From contig QGVH01000001.1 of the NCBI GenBank assembly GCA_003242735.1, forward strand, positions 124,001 to 188,000: a stretch of 64,000 bases of DNA. Reading direction: 5' to 3'. Numbering within the stretch: the stretch's first letter is position 1; every line of letters begins with the position of its first letter. The notes under the pieces are model-generated. The model saw only the letters and a program-made list of their open reading frames with translations, had not been told where the DNA came from and did no database searches. Shown one piece after another: positions 34,997-43,839 of the stretch. This DNA comes from a bacterium (GTDB lineage: Bacteria > Gemmatimonadota > Gemmatimonadetes > Longimicrobiales > RSA9). A program made the position numbers and the translations under genes.

Positions 34997-36010
34997 TCAT
35001 CTCCCCGGCAATCCTCCGGACGACGTCCGTGCGAGCCGGTACGGCCGCCGTCCCGGCGCATGCAGGTACACGACGATCTCGCCGATCAATCCGAGCGCGA
35101 TCGCCTGGACTCCGAGGACGACCAGCAACACGCCGAGGAGGAGGACTGGCCGATTGGCGATGCCCTGGCCGCCGACACGCTGGATGAAGAGCGTGGCGAG
35201 CACGGCTGCGCCGCCCAGGAGGAGCCCGCTCCCGATCAGGCCGAAGAAGCGCAGGGGCTTGTCGGTGAACCGGAGCAGGAAGAACAACCCCAGCACATCG
35301 AGCAAGCGCCGCAGGTAGATTCCGGGGCCGTAGATCCGGGTCCTGACATCCGCCTTGTGCTGGGGCGCGTTGACTTCCACGACGCGGTAGCCCTCCCGCA
35401 GCGCGAACAGCGGAAGGAAGCGCGCAAGGTCGCCGTACACCGGGAGATCCATCAGCACGTCGCGCCGCATCGCCCGTACGCCACAGGCGATGTCGTGCAG
35501 CTTGGCGCCCGCGACCCCGCCGATGAGCGCATGCAGGACACGGTTCTGAAGGCGGTTGACCCACGAATCGCGCCGCGGCCAGCGGCAGGCGAGCGCGATG
35601 TCCGCCCCCTGCTCGACCCGTGCGACCAGCCCGGGCAAGGTTTCGGCCTCCACGCGCCGGTACGCCGGGAGGGTCAACACGATGCCCGCCCTTGCGTGAG
35701 CCGCCGCCGCCTTCAGCAGCGTCGTCTCGCCGGCGCTGGCCGCCACCTCGAGAACGCGGACGGGCTCTCCCGCCCGGGCCAGGTCGAGGACCGGCCCGGC
35801 GAGCGCATGCGCCCACGGCTCGCAGATGAACAGGAACTCGAACGGGCGCCCCGTCGCTCGTAGCGGGGCCGAGAACTCCCGGTAGAGGTCGGTCAGCGAC
35901 TCCGGCCGCTCGCTCACCGGCACGATGACCGACACGGCGACCGGTGCGTCGTTCCGCTCTGCTGGCATCGCGGCCGTGGCCCGAGGAACCTCGACGCCGG
36001 CGCCGCTCAT
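34997..36010 (-). CDS. GT2-like protein lacking catalytic acids (probable pseudoenzyme)
   Basis: A 337-residue protein laid out like the ArnC/DPM-type GT2 next to it: GT-A domain, then two C-terminal helices (FFGLIGSGLLLGGAAVLATLF and VLLLGVLLVVLGVQAIALGL). Yet both acidic motifs are gone. Where the neighbour has LLVDDGS this protein reads FICEPWA, and where it has TMDGDLQ this one reads TLPAYRR. The downstream acceptor region (NRLQNRVLHALIGG, HDIACGVRAMRRDVL) is kept. Without the metal Asp residues it should not bind a nucleotide sugar normally. It may be a partner of the active copy, or a flippase-like subunit. It overlaps that gene by four bases (ATGA at 36010), so the two are produced together. 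Confidence 0.85.
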   Translation of the reverse strand: MSGAGVEVPRATAAMPAERNDAPVAVSVIVPVSERPESLTDLYREFSAPLRATGRPFEFLFICEPWAHALAGPVLDLARAGEPVRVLEVAASAGETTLLKAAAAHARAGIVLTLPAYRRVEAETLPGLVARVEQGADIALACRWPRRDSWVNRLQNRVLHALIGGVAGAKLHDIACGVRAMRRDVLMDLPVYGDLARFLPLFALREGYRVVEVNAPQHKADVRTRIYGPGIYLRRLLDVLGLFFLLRFTDKPLRFFGLIGSGLLLGGAAVLATLFIQRVGGQGIANRPVLLLGVLLVVLGVQAIALGLIGEIVVYLHAPGRRPYRLARTSSGGLPGR

Positions 36011-37029
36011 CGCCCCCCGACCTCGCGCACGACCGGCTTGCTCCGGTGCCCGCTCGGCAACTCCTCCCGGAGTGCCGCCTCCGCGATCAGGCCGAGCATC
36101 AGCAGATAGAACGCCAGCCCGAACCAGAGCAGCGAGACGCCCGGAAACACGACCGCCTGGGCCTTCTGCACGACGAAGCTCGCGTGCGCGACCACCGCCG
36201 CGGCCGCAAACGCGATACCGAACAAGAACGCCCCCAGCGCCCCGACACCGAAGAGCTGGAGCGGCCGCTCGCGGACCTCCTGGATCGTCTTCACCGTGAT
36301 CAGGTCCAGCATGACCTTCACGGTGCGAGACAGACCGTACTTGCTCCGGCCGTGACGCCGCGGATGATGCCGCACCGGGATCTCCGTGATCCGCGCACCT
36401 GCGGTCACGGCGGCCATCGCGGGGATGAACCGGTGGAGGTCGGCGTACAGGTGCAGCCGATCAACGAGCTCGCGCCGATACGCCTTGAGCGAGCAACCGT
36501 TGTCCCGTATCGGGATCCCCGTGACCCGCCGGATCAAACGGTTCGCGATCCACGAGGGGATCTTGCGCGTCAGCACCTTGTCCTGCCGCCGCTCACGGTA
36601 GCCGGCCACGAGGTCGAAGCCTTCCTCCAATCGCGCGACCAGCCGCGGGATGTCGGCCGGGTCGTTCTGGAGGTCGCCGTCCATGGTCACCACCACCGCG
36701 CCGCGGGAGTGGTCGAAGCCGGCCTGCATTGCGGCGGTCTGCCCGTAGTTCCGGGCCAGCTTCAGGACCCGGATCCGGCGATCCTGCGCGGCGAGCCCCT
36801 CCGCTACCGCAACGGTGGCGTCCGTGCTCCCATCGTCCACCAGCAGGAGCTCCCACGAGTCGGTGTACGCCAGCGCGTTGCGGATCGCAGCGACCAGCGG
36901 CTGGACGTTCTCCTCCTCGTTGTAGACCGGCACGACGACGGACAACGCGGGCCGCTCTCGGGCGCTGCTGCCTCTCCCTTCCGACGCCTTCGTCGCATGG
37001 AGCCGTTCGCCACGATCCTGGCCCGTCAC
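36007..37029 (-). CDS. Glycosyltransferase family 2 (ArnC/DPM1 type)
   Basis: A 340-residue active-looking GT2 with two C-terminal membrane helices. Motifs: LSVVVPVYNEEENV, LLVDDGSTDAT, NYGQTAAMQAGFDHSRG, VTMDGDLQNDP (metal Asp pair), RDNGCSLKAYRRELV and HHPRRHGRSKYGLSRT, followed by helices near residues 260-285 and 295-325. Such enzymes make polyprenyl-phosphate-linked sugars for membrane transferases such as the GT39-like proteins at 9864 and 30456. ATG 37029 overlaps the aminotransferase stop by four bases, and its own stop overlaps the degenerate copy by four bases. Confidence 0.93.
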   Translation of the reverse strand: MTGQDRGERLHATKASEGRGSSARERPALSVVVPVYNEEENVQPLVAAIRNALAYTDSWELLLVDDGSTDATVAVAEGLAAQDRRIRVLKLARNYGQTAAMQAGFDHSRGAVVVTMDGDLQNDPADIPRLVARLEEGFDLVAGYRERRQDKVLTRKIPSWIANRLIRRVTGIPIRDNGCSLKAYRRELVDRLHLYADLHRFIPAMAAVTAGARITEIPVRHHPRRHGRSKYGLSRTVKVMLDLITVKTIQEVRERPLQLFGVGALGAFLFGIAFAAAAVVAHASFVVQKAQAVVFPGVSLLWFGLAFYLLMLGLIAEAALREELPSGHRSKPVVREVGGR

Positions 37030-38306
37030 GGCTGCGATCGGCGGATGAGGTCGACCAGAGCGTGCCTCTCCGGCTCGCTCAGCAGCGAGCCGGTGGGCAG
37101 GGTCACCAGCTCTCGCGCGAGGCGGTCGGCGCCCGTCAAGCGGCCGCTGTCGCCAATGAGCCTCTCCCGGACAGGGCCGAGCTCCGAGAGCGGGCGCGGA
37201 TAGCCGCGCTCGACACCGAAGCGTCGGACCCGACCAGCCGGCCCGAGCGCGGCTACGCCGCCCCGCACGAGCACGGGGAAGCGCAGGTAGCCGGGCTTCG
37301 CATCCGCCGGCGGCACGGGGATCCTGACGTTCGCCAGCACCGCGAGACGCTCGCGAAAAAACTGGCCGGCACCACGCCGCGCCTCCGCCTCACGCTCCGC
37401 TTCATTCCTCGAAGCTCTCAGCAGCGCCGCCGCCACCCGCGTCATCGGCGCGGGGGGCGTCGGCGGTCGGTACCGCGTCTCGCCGAGGTGCAGCCAGGGC
37501 AACGCTCGAGGCAGCGCGTAAAGGGACGGGCGCGCCAGCACCTTCTGGGCCAGCGTCCCTGCCAGAACGCTGGCTTCGCCGACCGCCCCACCCCACGCCG
37601 CGCGGCCTTCCGTCTCCACCTCCGTCGCGGCGAAAGCGCCCCGGAGCAGCACCGCGCCGCCCTCGCCGCCGGTCCATCCCTTCCCGCGCCCGAAGCTCAG
37701 CACGCTGATGCGGCCGAGCGCGCCGAGCGGCCGCCCACGCCACGAGGCGCCGTGGCCTTGCGCCGCATCCTCGACCAGCACCGCGCCGTGCGCATCGCAC
37801 AGCGCCTGGATCGCCTCCCAATCCACCGGGATGCCGTACAGCGGCGAGACGACGACGACGCGCGCGCCGGCCCGCAGGACCCGCTCCAGCGAATCGAGGT
37901 CCGGCGCGAGCGCCGACGGGTCGACGTCGAACACCGCCAGCCCGCGTCCCACGTCCGCCCCGACGGCCGCGGCAGCGACGTCGTAGCAGGTGTACGCCGG
38001 CAGCGCGACCGGGCCCGGCTCACTCGCATGGGCGGCGGCGACCCGGATCGCGAGCTGGAGCGCGGCCGTGCCACTCGAGCACAACACCACGCGGTCCGCC
38101 GCATACGCCGCCTCCAGCAACGCGACGAGCCCGGGCCGCGGATCGGCGCCGAGCCGCAGGAGCTGGCCCGCAGCAGGGACGAACGCCCGCAGCGGGACCG
38201 GCGAGTGCACCGGCGGCTGATGCCGGAACGGCGACAGCCGGGGCGGCAGCGCGTCTCTCTCGCTGGCCACCCTCGGCTGCGCCGGTCGGATCGCCGGTGC
38301 GCTCAC
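37026..38306 (-). CDS. DegT/DnrJ/EryC1-type aminotransferase
   Basis: A 426-residue fold-type I PLP enzyme. The substrate/PLP motif VVLCSSGTAALQLAIR starts the large domain, then VALPAYTCYDVAAAA, the Asp pair VLVEDAAQGHGA and the PLP-lysine segment SFGRGKGWTGGEGGAV, where the Lys replaces that in SFxxxKxxxxGEGG. Members add an amino group to keto-sugars (or to small substrates in EPS clusters). The N-terminus is reset to GTG 38306, whose GTGA overlaps the FemAB stop; the longer ATG frame to 38474 lies inside FemAB. The order deacetylase, FemAB, aminotransferase, GT2 suggests one coupled operon from the sigma-54 site at 40233. Confidence 0.88.
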   Translation of the reverse strand: MSAPAIRPAQPRVASERDALPPRLSPFRHQPPVHSPVPLRAFVPAAGQLLRLGADPRPGLVALLEAAYAADRVVLCSSGTAALQLAIRVAAAHASEPGPVALPAYTCYDVAAAAVGADVGRGLAVFDVDPSALAPDLDSLERVLRAGARVVVVSPLYGIPVDWEAIQALCDAHGAVLVEDAAQGHGASWRGRPLGALGRISVLSFGRGKGWTGGEGGAVLLRGAFAATEVETEGRAAWGGAVGEASVLAGTLAQKVLARPSLYALPRALPWLHLGETRYRPPTPPAPMTRVAAALLRASRNEAEREAEARRGAGQFFRERLAVLANVRIPVPPADAKPGYLRFPVLVRGGVAALGPAGRVRRFGVERGYPRPLSELGPVRERLIGDSGRLTGADRLARELVTLPTGSLLSEPERHALVDLIRRSQP

Positions 38307-39361
38307 GGCAGCACCCGCGCCAGCTTGGGGCCCACTGCGGTGGTGACCGCCAGAGGCAGCCGCCGCCACACCGCGCCGGCGAGGCGATAGATCGGCCTGT
38401 CCGGCGTCGGCGGTGCCCCCAACCCCTGCGGCGACCACCGGGACCATGGCAGCGGCACGTCCACGCCACCCCACTGCTGCTTGAAGCGATGCGTGCCGCT
38501 TCCCGGCGTGCAGCGGCCGAAGTCGAACACGCCGACACCCAGCTCGATCGCCCGCTCCATGAGCGACCAGTAGAGCAGCATGTTCGGCGCCTCACGGGCG
38601 TACCGGCGGAGCGAGGAGGCCCAGGTCAGCTCGAACGTGTCACGGAACACGAAACCACAGCCGCCCGCCACCGGCTCCTGCCCCCGGTACACGGCAGCGA
38701 AGAGCACGCTCTGGCCGAAACGATCGCGGATCGCCTCGAAGTAGCGCCACGGCAACACCGGCGTGCCCAGGTCCCGCATGTTGCGCGTGAACACCGCATA
38801 GAACGCTTCCGCCTGCTCCGGGCCGAACCGGACCTCCATCCCCGCCTTCTGCGGCCGCCGGATCTGGCTCCGCAGCTTCGCCCGGAACGTGCCGTTCCAG
38901 AGCGCTTCGGCCGAGGCCGGCAGCGGCAGCACCACCGTGATCTTCCGGTCCGAACGGACCAGGCCGGGCGCGACGTCGTCGCGGCTGCGTATCTCCAGGA
39001 GGTCCGCGCCCGACCGCGCCGCCTCATCCACCGCCCACGCCACCAGCCGCGCTCGGACCTCGGGCGGGCCGAGGGGGCCGCCTGCGTTGAGAAACGGCAT
39101 CGAGACGAGGTAATGGCCGAAGATCCTGCTCCGGACGCGGACGAGCGGCAGGACGCCCACGATGTCACCGGCCGCGTCCACGGCGGCCATGGCGAGAACC
39201 TCGTGACCGAGCACGCCGCCGATGATCTCCTGCCATGCGGAGAGGTGACAGAACGTCGCGCCTTCCGCTCCGAGGACGAACGCATCCCACCGGTGCGGAT
39301 CCCCCTGCCAACGCTCGATGCGCAGCGCGGACGGCGCGTGCTCGACGTGGACCGATTGCAT
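38303..39361 (-). CDS. FemAB-like acetyltransferase (XrtA/PEP-CTERM-system type)
   Basis: A 352-residue protein of the GNAT-fold FemAB family. TFCHLSAWQEIIGGVLGHE and LPLVRVRSRIFGHYLVSMPFLNAGG are close to the family found beside exosortase-A EPS genes. The second GNAT half has LRSQIRRPQKAGMEVRFG, LPWRYFEAIRDRFGQS, GGCGFVFRDTFELTWASS and PNMLLYWSLMERAIELGVGVFDFGR. It may transfer an acyl or aminoacyl group to the polysaccharide. Starts at ATG 39361, GTG 39364 and GTG 39370 (GTGA overlap with the deacetylase stop) are all close; I give the ATG. Confidence 0.88.
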   Translation of the reverse strand: MQSVHVEHAPSALRIERWQGDPHRWDAFVLGAEGATFCHLSAWQEIIGGVLGHEVLAMAAVDAAGDIVGVLPLVRVRSRIFGHYLVSMPFLNAGGPLGPPEVRARLVAWAVDEAARSGADLLEIRSRDDVAPGLVRSDRKITVVLPLPASAEALWNGTFRAKLRSQIRRPQKAGMEVRFGPEQAEAFYAVFTRNMRDLGTPVLPWRYFEAIRDRFGQSVLFAAVYRGQEPVAGGCGFVFRDTFELTWASSLRRYAREAPNMLLYWSLMERAIELGVGVFDFGRCTPGSGTHRFKQQWGGVDVPLPWSRWSPQGLGAPPTPDRPIYRLAGAVWRRLPLAVTTAVGPKLARVLP

Positions 39362-39366
39362 CACGC

Positions 39367-40194
39367 TCACAGCGCGGCCACCGTGTCGATGATGCGTCCG
39401 AAGCGGAACTCCCGGAGCAGGCGAATGAGCCGCCCGCGTGTTGCCCTCAGCCCCCCGTAGTGTCGGAGCCGGGTCAGCAGCGGCGCGTCCAGACGCGGTT
39501 GGTCCGGATCCAGCTCCCACGGGTGGATGTAGAACGTTCCCGGCACTCCTCTCCGCTCGCAGTCCAGGAACGCCTCCCGGACCAGCCGGTACGGAAGCAG
39601 CCGGAAGTACGCGCCGCCCGCCGCCGGCACGTTGAGCCCCCAGCGCCGGAGCGTGGCCGGCGGCACCTCCGCCAACCGCCCGGAGCGGAGCTCCAGCCAG
39701 TGCGGATCCCGCTTGCCGTTGGGGTAGCCGTAGCCCGGCCGCCGCACTGGGAAGAGACTCGAATCGTAGCGGTAGCCTTCCTCGACCAGGATCTCGAGCG
39801 CCCACTCACAGCCGGGGACGACGGAGAAGCTCGGCGCCCGGAAGCCGACCACCGGCGTCCCGGCCACGTCCTCCAGGACCCGCTTCGTCTTCCGGGCCTC
39901 CTCCCGGAACTGCTCCGGTCGGAGCTGCGTGATCCGCATGTGATCCCAACCGTGCGAGGCCACCTCGTGGCCTCCGCTGACGATGTCCCGGATCAGGCCG
40001 GGGTGCCGCTCCGCGATCCAGCCGAGGACGAAGAAGGTCGCCCGCGCTCCGTGATCGGCCAGCAGTTCGAGCAGATCCTGGACGTTGCGGACGACGCGAC
40101 TCTCGAGTCGATCCCAGCTCTCACGAGGCACGTACGCCTCGAACGCGGATACCTGGAAGTACTCTTCGACGTCGATCGTGAAATGGTGAATCAG
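39367..40194 (-). CDS. Polysaccharide deacetylase, XrtA-system type (probable CTG start)
   Basis: About 275 residues with a NodB domain. FTIDVEEYFQVSAFE, with the base/metal Asp and the family's early position, then HEVASHGWDHM (His pair), FRAPSFSV and the C-terminal FYIHPWELDPDQPR mark the exosortase-A-associated deacetylases. The only upstream ATG/GTG/TTG in frame is TTG 40236, but that TTG is part of the -12 box of an exact sigma-54 promoter and would not be in the transcript. AGGAG at 40203-40207 sits eight bases before CTG 40194, which gives the family's usual start a few residues before TIDVE. The gene leads the operon deacetylase, FemAB, aminotransferase, GT2, GT2-like, GT4. Confidence 0.88.
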   Translation of the reverse strand: MIHHFTIDVEEYFQVSAFEAYVPRESWDRLESRVVRNVQDLLELLADHGARATFFVLGWIAERHPGLIRDIVSGGHEVASHGWDHMRITQLRPEQFREEARKTKRVLEDVAGTPVVGFRAPSFSVVPGCEWALEILVEEGYRYDSSLFPVRRPGYGYPNGKRDPHWLELRSGRLAEVPPATLRRWGLNVPAAGGAYFRLLPYRLVREAFLDCERRGVPGTFYIHPWELDPDQPRLDAPLLTRLRHYGGLRATRGRLIRLLREFRFGRIIDTVAAL

Positions 40195-40232
40195 CGTTGA
40201 AACTCCTGCGCAGATGTGGCGCGGCCGAGCGA

Positions 40233-40246
40233 GCAAGAGGCGTGCC
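40233..40246 (-). promoter_or_regulatory. Sigma-54 promoter, exact core match
   Basis: Minus strand GGCAC-GCCTC-TTGC, followed by the consensus G after GGCAC, with ten bases between GG (40246-40245) and GC (40234-40233). The predicted start is near 40221, a 27-base leader holding AGGAG before CTG 40194. It should drive the deacetylase operon down to 33775. Confidence 0.75.
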
Positions 40247-40364
40247 GGTCCCGGCAGCCACCGCGGACGCGTCGAAACCTGCGTGGATCACTCTCGGCAC
40301 ACCCGCTCTCGCTCACCTCAGCGCCCAGCACAGCGCCCCCGCGCCGACAGCGGCTGCCCTTCGC

Positions 40365-40385
40365 CCGTGCGCGGATCGCGCACGG
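40365..40385 (-). terminator. Possible hairpin terminator of the glycosidase gene
   Basis: CCGTGCGCG (40365-40373) and CGCGCACGG (40377-40385) form a perfect nine-base stem with a GAT loop, about 200 bases beyond the stop of the DUF5060 gene and before the sigma-54 promoter at 40233. No T-run. Confidence 0.5.
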
Positions 40386-40583
40386 CGTCAGCTCGTACGG
40401 CGATGCGGCGCGCCGTGCGTGCGACACCGCGCGTCCCGCACGCCGCACCGTCCTTGGGGAGATGACCCGCCGCGTCCCCGAGTGTGGCCCCGGTGCCACA
40501 GTTGCTCGGGAGCCGGTGGAACACCATGGACGGCCCTGCGGGCCCACGCGTCGCGCGACGCGGCGTCCTCGGATCGCGCCGGC

Positions 40584-42281
40584 TCACGAACGCCCTGATG
40601 GCCCCCTGATGTGCAGGACCCAATCGTTGTCTGGATCACGCGGCGGTGCGAACTCGAGTTGACCACCCACGGGGATGCGCCCTCCCGAGATCAACGCTCC
40701 CGTGCCGGGATCGTACCACTCCACGTCGAGCTCCCGGTCGCCGACCTCGATCTGCAGTCGCACACTTCCGCCTTCGGGGAGGTAGACGACGTACTCCTCC
40801 CCCGGCGCGGCCAGGACGTACGCGGGGCCGCCCCCGGTTCGCAGATCGTTCCGCACATCCAGTCGATAGAACCCCGTGCGGCCGACGAACCGGTTCAGGT
40901 GCGCGACGTGAGACCCCGTGCCGGCGGTGGCACCGGCCGTGAACGCCGCCCACAGCTCCTGGCGCTCCGACCGGCTACCCGTGCCCTTCGCGAACTCCTC
41001 CGCGAACACCGGCAAACGCGACTCGCCACGCCACTCGAGGATCGTGCGATAGACGTGCTCGTGCCCCTTTCCGAATCCGAGCTGGAAGATGAGGTGGTCG
41101 TGCCAGCTCGATTGGCTGTAATCGAAGCGGGAGGTGCCGTGGATGGAGCGCGGATGCCCGTAGGGATCGACCTCCTTCAGATACTCGCCGAGCCGGTTCC
41201 AGACCGCCGGGTCAGGGTTGTTCTCGTCGTATTCGAGCGAGAGACACCACAGGACCTTGCCGTATCCACCCCACCGGGCGACGGCGTAGCGGATCAAACG
41301 CTTGAACGCTTCCTCGGTCAAGGGAGAAGGGACTCCGAGGACGCCCTTGGAGTCGTCCGCGAGGAACCAGAGATGGAGGTAAATACCGGCATCCGTGACC
41401 GCACGGAGCCATGCATCCCAGCGGTGCATTCGGGCCAGGTCGAAACGCATGTAATCGGGTGCGGTGTCGGGCCCCGGCCAGGGGAGCACCTTCTCGCCCC
41501 CGTAGTCGCCGACGTTGGCCAGGTAGACGTTCATCCGCCGGTTGCCGTACGCGTGCTGCGCGAGGAGGATCTCGGCGCGGACCAGGTCGGTGATGTCGTC
41601 GGACAGGTACACGTGGGTGTTGTTGAAGCGGAGCGCGTCCGGCCCAGCCACCCAGTTCCAGCTCTGGTCGAGGAATTTCGCCTGCAGGTAGGCGTACCCG
41701 CCGGTCGCACGGTAGCGGAACCAGGGACGGGAAGGCGAGCGCTCGAGCGGGCCGGTCTCGTGAGGCAGGGGATCGGTCACGATGATCCGGCCGGACCGAC
41801 CATCGAGACCGGGGTCCCCGGTGCCACGCGTGCGATACCTCCAGACCCCCGGCCGATCCAGGAAGAACCGGACCTTCCACACATTCCCGTCATCGCCCCC
41901 CATGCCGTCCCCATCGTAGAAGCCCGGTACGACGAGTGTCCGACCGCCCGGCCCCTCGAAGACGGCCTCCAGTTCGACACCGAACGGATCCGGATGCGTG
42001 CTCAGGGCGCGGAGTCGGATCTCCCCCGTCGCCCATTGCGGCAGCCGGCTGCCATCCGTGACCTCCGGGATCTCATCCGCCCCTGGGGAGAGGCGCACTC
42101 CCCTGGCGACGACGGCGAACCGCTCGCGGCCGAACCGGGAAAAGTCGTCGCCACGGTCTGCGGACGCCGCGACCCGGTCGTCCGCGCCGCGCTCACCGCC
42201 GTACCGGTCTTGTCCACGGAACCCCGGCCGCCCGATCACGAGGACGGCGGCCAGTACGATCATGAGCGATGCCCGTCGCAT
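40584..42281 (-). CDS. DUF5060 / GH140-like (DUF4038) glycoside hydrolase, secreted
   Basis: A 565-residue secreted protein. A signal-like N-terminus (MRRASLMIVLAAVLVI) is followed by a DUF5060 beta-sandwich (residues about 60-170; YDGDGMGGDDGNVWKVRFFLDRPGVWRYRTRG). Then comes a TIM-barrel region (FLDQSWNWVAGPD, NVYLANVGDYGGEKVLPW, YMRFDLARMHRWDAWLRAVTDAGIYLHLWFL, WCLSLEYDENN) resembling DUF4038/GH140 apiosidase-like enzymes. A C-terminal sandwich resembles Collagen_bind_2 (GGRIPVGGQLEF, DWVLHIRG). It would cut or trim polysaccharide outside the inner membrane; the substrate is unknown. ATG 42281 begins the signal; the longer frame to 42380 adds a basic stretch. A second DUF5060 protein is at 53952. 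Confidence 0.8.
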   Translation of the reverse strand: MRRASLMIVLAAVLVIGRPGFRGQDRYGGERGADDRVAASADRGDDFSRFGRERFAVVARGVRLSPGADEIPEVTDGSRLPQWATGEIRLRALSTHPDPFGVELEAVFEGPGGRTLVVPGFYDGDGMGGDDGNVWKVRFFLDRPGVWRYRTRGTGDPGLDGRSGRIIVTDPLPHETGPLERSPSRPWFRYRATGGYAYLQAKFLDQSWNWVAGPDALRFNNTHVYLSDDITDLVRAEILLAQHAYGNRRMNVYLANVGDYGGEKVLPWPGPDTAPDYMRFDLARMHRWDAWLRAVTDAGIYLHLWFLADDSKGVLGVPSPLTEEAFKRLIRYAVARWGGYGKVLWCLSLEYDENNPDPAVWNRLGEYLKEVDPYGHPRSIHGTSRFDYSQSSWHDHLIFQLGFGKGHEHVYRTILEWRGESRLPVFAEEFAKGTGSRSERQELWAAFTAGATAGTGSHVAHLNRFVGRTGFYRLDVRNDLRTGGGPAYVLAAPGEEYVVYLPEGGSVRLQIEVGDRELDVEWYDPGTGALISGGRIPVGGQLEFAPPRDPDNDWVLHIRGPSGRS

Positions 42282-42821
42282 CGTCCGGCGAGTGCTGATC
42301 GATCCGCGGAAGTGAGCGCCCGCTCTTGCCCGGGAACCCCGACGGCGAGCTCGACGAGAGCGTCTCTCCCCGCTATGCACCGACGGGGCCGTGACGGAAG
42401 CGCCGGAATTGCGCGCCGGCCCGGCAGCCGAGCGAACCAGGAGCGAGGCGACGTTGGGGCAACTGTAGCACCACCGCCACAGTGCTCCCCCGGATCCCGG
42501 TTGGAAAGGGACCGGGCCTGGTCGTCTCGGGAGCTACCGCTCTGCGCCCGCAGCTCTCAGCGAAGCCCGCGCGTGGCCGGACTTCGGTTCTCTCCTCGAA
42601 CGCCTGCCGCGCGGCCGCTCGCGTTCGCTCGGCGTGTCTTCTCGCCCGTCCGGCCGGGCGGCGGTGTCGCCGGCGGGTATGTCGATTGCATCCCCCCGTG
42701 TGGTCCACGCCCGATACGGCGTTTCCGAACGTCTACTGCCAATCGCGGAGCGGCGGTCCGGCCAGCAGCCCTCGGCGGCGCGGCCGCCCGCGTCGAGCTC
42801 GGTCCACGAGAAGGAGAGGCG
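42282..42821. other. Divergent intergenic region
   Basis: No gene in these 540 bases. A plus-strand element GGTAT-GTCGA-TTGC (42676-42689), followed by A, matches sigma-54 at seven of nine positions and would start transcription near 42701 for the epimerase gene. A minus-strand one, GGTGC-TACAG-TTGC (42459-42472), also has seven of nine and faces the glycosidase gene. Both are weak. Confidence 0.35.
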
Positions 42822-43808
42822 ATGAGAGTCCTGGTCACAGGCGGCACGGGCTTTACCGGCTCGGCCTTGGTCATGCGCCTTCTCGAGGGAGGCCACAGCG
42901 TCATCGCCCTCGATTACAAGGAGGGGCTCAACACCGATCAGCTCCGGGCCGCGGGGGCGGAAGTCGTGATCGGGTCCGTGACCGACAAGGCCACGGTCGA
43001 CCGCTGCATGAAGGGGGTGGAGGTGGTCCATCACCTCGCCGCCGCTTTCCGGGAACTGAACGTCCCGCGTTCACATTACGATGCGGTCAACGTGCAGGGC
43101 ACGCGCAACGTGTTCCAGTCCGCGCTCGAGCACGGCGTGGCGAAGGTCATCTATTGCAGCACGTGCGGCGTCCACGGCAATGTGGAGCGGCCGCCCGCGA
43201 ACGAGGACGCCCCCATCGCTCCCGCCGACTACTATCAACGCACGAAGTACGAGGGCGAGCTGGTGGCCAGGGATTATGCGGCCAAGGGGATCGAGACCGT
43301 GATCCTGCGACCCGCGGCGATCTACGGCCCCGGGGACCCCGAGCGGTTCTTCATGATCTTCCGCCGCGTCGCCCGTGGCTCGTTCCCCATGTTCGGATCC
43401 GGCAGGACGTTCTACCACCCGCTGTACATCGACAACCTGGTGGACGCCTTCATGCTCTGCATGGAGCAGGGCCGGGGTGCCGGCGGCACGTATCTGATCG
43501 CGGACGAGGAGTATTACTCCATCGAGGAGATCGTGCGGATGGTCGGCGAAGCCCTCGGCGTGCCGGTCAAGATCCGCCGTTTCCCCATCACTCCGCTGGT
43601 CGTCGCCGGGCACGTCATGGAGACGGTGTGTCGGCCGTTCCGGATCACGCCCCCCATCTTCCCACGCCGCGTGGACTGGTACCGCCAGAACCGCGCGTTC
43701 GACATCACCCGCGCCAAGCAGGAGCTCGGTTACTCGCCCAAGGTGCCCCTCCTGGAAGGGCTGCGGCGGACCGGTGAGTGGTACCGGAGAATGGGATTCC
43801 TGAACTGA
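42822..43808 (+). CDS. NAD-dependent epimerase/dehydratase (extended SDR)
   Basis: A 328-residue Rossmann-fold enzyme acting on a nucleotide sugar. NAD motif VTGGTGFTGSALV near residue 5, VVHHLAAAF, the serine/threonine of CSTCGVHG, and the active-site YYQRTKYEGE (YxxxK). ILRPAAIYGPGDP and the helix HPLYIDNLVDAFMLCME complete the substrate side. The end (ITRAKQELGYSPKVPLLEGLRR) is typical. AAGGAGAGGCG precedes ATG 42822. It is first in a plus-strand operon with asparagine synthase and methyltransferase. The reaction (4-epimerisation, dehydration or reduction) cannot be told from the sequence. Confidence 0.93.
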   Translation: MRVLVTGGTGFTGSALVMRLLEGGHSVIALDYKEGLNTDQLRAAGAEVVIGSVTDKATVDRCMKGVEVVHHLAAAFRELNVPRSHYDAVNVQGTRNVFQSALEHGVAKVIYCSTCGVHGNVERPPANEDAPIAPADYYQRTKYEGELVARDYAAKGIETVILRPAAIYGPGDPERFFMIFRRVARGSFPMFGSGRTFYHPLYIDNLVDAFMLCMEQGRGAGGTYLIADEEYYSIEEIVRMVGEALGVPVKIRRFPITPLVVAGHVMETVCRPFRITPPIFPRRVDWYRQNRAFDITRAKQELGYSPKVPLLEGLRRTGEWYRRMGFLN

Positions 43809-43839
43809 CCCAGGCCCTTCCAGGAACAAGCAGGCCGGC

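Noticed and set aside
40236-40236. TTG at 40236 as start of the deacetylase
   Set aside because: It forms the -12 TTGC of an exact sigma-54 promoter, has no ribosome site, and gives a leader peptide without family similarity.
40611-42821. Very long plus-strand frame antisense to the glycosidase
   Set aside because: It is a mirror of the minus-strand gene; only its final part (from 42822) is a real epimerase.
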